Assembly (NCBI RefSeq): GCF_041381155.1
Contig: NC_091147.1
Span: forward strand, 37,388,053 to 37,452,052
Length of the DNA stretch: 64,000 bases
Source: Argopecten irradians
Lineage: Eukaryota > Mollusca > Bivalvia > Pectinida > Pectinidae
Direction of reading: 5' to 3'
Shown here: positions 59,355 through 64,000 of the stretch, piece after piece
How positions within the stretch are numbered: the first letter of the stretch is position 1
How the letters are laid out: each line of letters starts with the position of its first letter
Notes under the pieces: generated by a model
What the model was told of the DNA's origin: nothing
Seen by the model: only the letters and a program-made list of their open reading frames with translations
Databases searched by the model: none
Made by a program: the position numbers and the translations under genes

Positions 59355-62245
59355 GGTGTCTCACGACAGGCTTGGGTAGATATGTCTCACGACAGACTTG
59401 GTAGATATGTCTCACGACAGACTTGGGTAGATATGTCTCACGACAGACTTGGAACTTCAAATTGTACTGTAAATGTAGGTAGATATGTCTCACGACAGGC
59501 TTGGAACTTCAAATTGTACTGTAAATGTAGGTAGATATGTCTCACGACAGACTTGGAACTTCAAATTGTACTGTAAATGTAGGTAGATATGTCTCACGAC
59601 AGACTTGGAACTTCAAATTGTACTGTAAATGTAGGTAGATATGTCTCACGACACGCTTGGAACTTAAAAATTGTACTGTAAATTTAGGTAGATATGTCTC
59701 ACACGACAGGCTTGCAACTTCAAATTGTACTGTAAATGTAGGTAGATATGTCTCACGACAGACTTGGAACTTCAAATTGTACTGTAAATGTAGGTAGATA
59801 TGTCTCACGACAGACTTGGAACTTCAAATTGTACTGTAAATGTAGGTAGATATGTCTCACGACACGCTTGGAACTTTAAATTGTACTGTAAATTTAGGTA
59901 GATATGTCTCACACGACAGGCTTGCAACTTCAAATTGTACTGTAAATGTATGGTAGATATGTCTCACGACAGACTTGGAACTTCAAATTGTACTGTAAAT
60001 GTAGGTAGATATGTCTCACGACAGACTTGGAACTTCAAATTGTACTGTAAATGTAGGTAGATATGTCTCACGACAGGCTTGGAACTTCAAATTGTACTGT
60101 AAATGTAGGTAGATATGTCTCACGACACGCTTGGAACTTCAAATTGTACTGTAAATGTAGGTAGATATGTCTCACGACAGGCTTGGAACTTCAAATTGTA
60201 CTGTAAATGTAGGTAGATATGTCTCACGACAGACTTGGAACTTCAAATTGTACTGTAAATGTAGGTAGATATGTCTCACGACAGGCTTGGAACTTCAAAT
60301 TGTACTGTAAATGTAGGTAGATATGTCTCACGACAGGCTTGAACTTCAAATTGTACTGTAAATGTAGGTAGATATGTCTCACGACAGGCTTGGAACTTCA
60401 AATTGTACTGTAAATGTAGGTAGATATGTCTCACGACAGGCTTGGAACTTCAAATTGTACTGTAAATGTAGGTAGATATGTCTCACGACAGGCTTGGAAC
60501 TTCAAATTGTACTGTAAATGTAGGTAGATATGTCTCACGACAGGCTTGGAACTTCAAATTGTACTGTAAATGTAGGTAGATATGTCTCACGACAGACTTG
60601 GAACTTCAAATTGTACTGTAAATGTAGGTAGATATGTCTCACGACAGACTTGGAACTTCAAATTGTACTGTAAATGTAGGTAGATATGTCTCACGACAGG
60701 CTTGGAACTTCAAATTGTACTGTAAATGTAGGTAGATATGTCTCACGACAGGCTTGGAACTTCAAATTGTACTGTAAATGTAGGTAGATATGTCTCACGA
60801 CAGGCTTGGAACTTCAAATTGTACTGTAAATGTAGGTAGATATGTCTCACACGACAGGCTTGCAACTTCAAATTGTACTGTAAATGTAGGTAGATATGTC
60901 TCACGACAGGCTTGGAACTTCAAATTGTACTGTAAATGTAGGTAGATATGTCTCACGACAGGCTTGGAACTTCAAATTGTACTGTAAATGTAGGTAGATA
61001 TGTCTCACGACAGGCTTGGAACTTCAAATTGTACTGTAAATGTAGGTAGATATGTCTCACGACAGGCTTGGAACTTCAAATTGTACTGTAAATGTAGGTA
61101 GATATGTCTCACGACAGGCTTGGAACTTCAAATTGTACTGTAAATGTAGGTAGATATGTCTCACGACAGACTTGGAACTTCAAATTGTACTGTAAATGTA
61201 GGTAGATATGTCTCACGACAGGCTTGGAACTTCAAATTGTACTGTAAATGTAGGTAGATATGTCTCTTGGAACTTCAAATTGTACTGTAAATGTAGGTAG
61301 ATATGTCTCACGACAGCTTGGAACTTCAAATTGTACTGTAAATGTAGGTAGATATGTCTCACGACAGGCTTGGAACTTCAAATTGTACTGTAAATGTAGG
61401 TAGATATGTCTCACGACAGGCTTGGAACTTCAAATTGTACTGTAAATGTAGGTAGATATGTCTCACGACAGGCTTGGAACTTCAAATTGTACTGTAAATG
61501 TAGGTAGATATGTCTCACGACAGGCTTGGAACTTCAAATTGTACTGTAAATGTAGGTAGTAGATATGTCTCACGACAGGCTTGGAACTTCAAATTGTACT
61601 GTAAATGTAGGTAGATATGTCTCACGACAGGCTTGGAACTTCAAATTGTACTGTAAATGTAGGTAGATATGTCTCACGACAGACTTGGAACTTCAAATTG
61701 TACTGTAAATGTAGGTAGATATGTCTCACGACAGGCTTGGAACTTCAAATTGTACTGTAAATGTAGGTAGATATGTCTCACGACAGGCTTGGAACTTCAA
61801 ATTGTACTGTAAATGTAGGTAGATATGTCTCACGACAGGCTTGGAACTTCAAATTGTACTGTAAATGTAGGTAGATATGTCTCACGACAGGCTTGGAACT
61901 TCAAATTGTACTGTAAATGTAGGTAGATATGTCTCACGACAGGCTTGGAACTTCAAATTGTACTGTAAATGTAGGTAGATATGTCTCACGACAGACTTGG
62001 AACTTCAAATTGTACTGTAAATGTAGGTAGATATGTCTCACGACAGGCTTGGAACTTCAAATTGTACTGTAAATGTAGGTAGATATGTCTCACGACAGGC
62101 TTGGAACTTCAAATTGTACTGTAAATGTAGGTAGATATGTCTCACGACAGGCTTGGAACTTCAAATTGTACTGTAAATGTAGGTAGATATGTCTCATGAC
62201 AGGCTTGGAACTTCAAATTGTACTGTAAATATAGGTAGATATGGT
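59355..62245 (+). repeat. 52-bp minisatellite array, about 55 copies
   Basis: The unit contains ggtagatatgtctcacgaca, ggcttggaacttcaaattgt and actgtaaatgta. The first about 100 bp consist of 25-26-bp half-units lacking the second part. A four-unit higher-order block recurs at about 59640 and 59855. ORFs on both strands here are artefacts. Confidence 0.98.
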
Positions 62246-62429
62246 CTCTAAATTCTGTAGCTATCACAGATAACCTCAAAAGACAGGTTTTATTGGCTAT
62301 ATTGATCATCAAAATGGTCCTTGCAATTTTACCTAAACAGAAAATATTTTCTTCGTTTAACGTTGTATATAGAAATAGTATTTATATTTATCCTTGTAGA
62401 GTGAAATATTGTTTATTTTTACTTTTATT

Positions 62430-62522
62430 TTACTGTAGTCTGAACTAGTATTTATGTTTGTTGATGTAGTCTGAACTAGTATTTATGTTACTGTAGTCTG
62501 AACTAGTATTTATGTTTGTTGA
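62430..62522 (+). repeat. About 30-bp tandem repeat, 3 copies
   Basis: gtagtctgaactagtattta followed by tgtttgttga, in three copies with a deletion in the second. Confidence 0.9.
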
Positions 62523-63362
62523 ATGTAAGGTATGATATTTGTAGGTCGTGTGTTTGAGGATAGACAAGACTATATATCTTCAGGTATATCTGGGCTATCT
62601 ACTGATATATAATGTCTAGCTGATCATTATCATAATGTGTCAATATTCTGATAATCTCCATCGTATGTCCACAGTCATTATCTTCACCCAGTCCATGCCT
62701 CACGCTGATAAACAGTGAATTATTTTCATCCTTGGAATATTTGTAATATCTGTGTAGATTCTATTCTAACTAAGCAATGATTTGTCGGGAGATGTTTGAC
62801 GTTCCTGTATGTAATAAGATTGAGATGATGAAACAATATTTATCTCAGATGCCATATTGACTATCCTTACATTACCGCGTCATCTAGAAATGACACAAAT
62901 TCTACAGTTTATCTATCAACAAAATTTGAACAAATCCTTTACATTGTAAATTACAAATGCAAATTTACGTATGCAGAAATTGCTGACACATTCTGGATTG
63001 GTTAACCAGTTGACAATTACATATAGACATAACTTGTATAAGTAGGTGTAAAATTGTTGCATTGCTAATTACTAGACTTATGAAGAGCTATATTTGTCAT
63101 TGCACGCTTAAAACAAATTGCACTAGGTCATCCAAGTCGAGGAATGTGCAATATATTCAGTTGTATGATAATTTTGGAGCCAAAAATAGGTGCTTATGTA
63201 TATTTTTGACAGATTTGGTTAATAGTGAAATTTTGTTCAAAAATACAAAAATACTAAGAAATGAAATTTTCCATCGTTACTTTACAAAATTGTGCTGGAT
63301 AAAAGACTGATGATAACACGCTGATGTAGATTTTTAGTTGAACTTAATTGACACACAAACCA
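62523..63362. other. Intronic DNA, nothing recognised
   Basis: No TSC-box exon or other exon could be supported. Confidence 0.5.
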
Positions 63363-63364
63363 AA

Positions 63365-63440
63365 ATACAGGCTGAGATGATAAAGTCATACATGTTGTTT
63401 AAAATACAGGCTGAGATGATAAAGTCATACATGTTGTTTA
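63365..63440 (+). repeat. 39-bp direct duplication
   Basis: aatacaggctgagatgataa, agtcatacatgttgttta is present twice in direct tandem with no visible change. Confidence 0.95.
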
Positions 63441-64000
63441 CAAGATCCGGTATCTGTGTAAGATCAGATCAGAATCCATGGACAAGATAGCAAACTGAAA
63501 ATGTGAAGAAAAATAAATACAAACAAAAGCTGTGAGTTGATTACTAAATTTGTGTGGTATAGAGAAATGACATTATAGGAAAACTATTTTGGAAAGAACG
63601 TGTTGCATATTAGTAAACTTCACTACCTTTTTTTTGAGGCATGTGAAAAGTTGGATCTTTGTGTTACACTTCACAGAAGTTTCTTCAATTGTTGAATGTC
63701 GCTATGAACTGCCAAACTACTCTATAATATAGAGTTATTGCCCTTTGTGTCAATTTGATGTTTATCATGAAGTTTTATTTCTAAAGTTAATAAAAAACTC
63801 AGTGAAATCTTTTAATTGTTTGTATTTTCAGGTTTTCAAGAGTTTATGTTTACTGTAATAATTGTTTTGGTTTCGTTTCCAACATGATCTGTTATAAGAA
63901 AACAATAGCGTGTTATTTTCACTGTCTGCTATTGATGCCCTTTACACAGTGTCACTTGTCTGGGTTACTGCAGATATCACTTTATATGACCTTGGTCTTA
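63441..64000. other. Intronic DNA to window edge
   Basis: AT-rich with no feature recognised. Confidence 0.5.

Larger units (their letters stand above)
21059..64000 (+). other. Probable very long TSC22-like intron, rich in tandem arrays
   Basis: No TSC-box exon is recognisable, so the intron after the big 5' exon appears to run to the window edge, over 40 kb. It contains the satellites, SINEs and MITEs listed here, plus candidate alternative exons at 40008, 48161 and 51882. That it is one intron is inference. Confidence 0.5.

Noticed and set aside
59328..61414. ORFs on both strands with repeating YLPTFTVQFEV or DMSHDRLG motifs
   Set aside because: They are products of the 52-bp satellite and have no independent coding evidence.

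Overview
The window is non-coding-rich eukaryotic DNA: AT-rich, with intron-split genes, GT-AG introns, abundant minisatellites, fold-back elements and tRNA-derived SINEs. The protein fragments are clearly animal. The repeat style suggests a lophotrochozoan, most likely a bivalve mollusc: a repeat ending in an 'acaggccctctgggcctcttgtt'-like tail, 'gagttatctccctt' elements and very abundant minisatellites. The species call is inference.

Three genes can be supported. (1) 571-2220, + strand: the last three coding exons of a FARP1/FARP2-type RhoGEF (FERM, RhoGEF and PH domain protein), covering its second PH domain and stop codon. (2) 11535-17201, - strand: a four-exon gene for a 114-residue membrane protein resembling TMEM254. 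Its last two exons lie in a recent tandem duplication of about 1.4 kb, so a second, identical exon pair sits upstream at 13007-13738. (3) From 19608, + strand: the large 5' exon of a long-isoform TSC22-domain gene (TSC22D/bunched type). The TSC-box/leucine-zipper exons were not found, so the gene probably runs past the right edge. A second coding-looking exon with a compatible splice phase at 40008-40390 is a candidate alternative first exon. A 48-bp cassette at 48161-48208 and a tiny exon at 51882-51895 are weaker candidates. TMEM254-like and TSC22-like are head to head, about 2.4 kb apart.

Layout: 1-2220 FARP 3' end; 2221-11.0 kb its 3' UTR/flank plus intergenic DNA with a CCAAT cluster, a 26-bp minisatellite, hairpins and small transposon relics; 11.0-17.2 kb TMEM254-like; 17.2-19.6 kb shared upstream region; 19.6-21.06 kb TSC22 exon; 21.06-64 kb what appears to be one very long intron. 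That intron carries at least five large tandem arrays (56, 28, 37, 32 and 52 bp units, together about 13 kb) and many smaller ones.

The interspersed repeats fall into families visible within the window: twelve copies of an about 87-bp TTAA-flanked fold-back element in both orientations; at least six full or partial tRNA-derived SINEs; two long-TIR fold-back families; a 1.05-kb hAT-like non-autonomous element; and a 410-bp MITE. In two cases a minisatellite can be traced to a single-copy precursor still present in the window. No CRISPR, rRNA, convincing tRNA gene or transposase ORF was seen.
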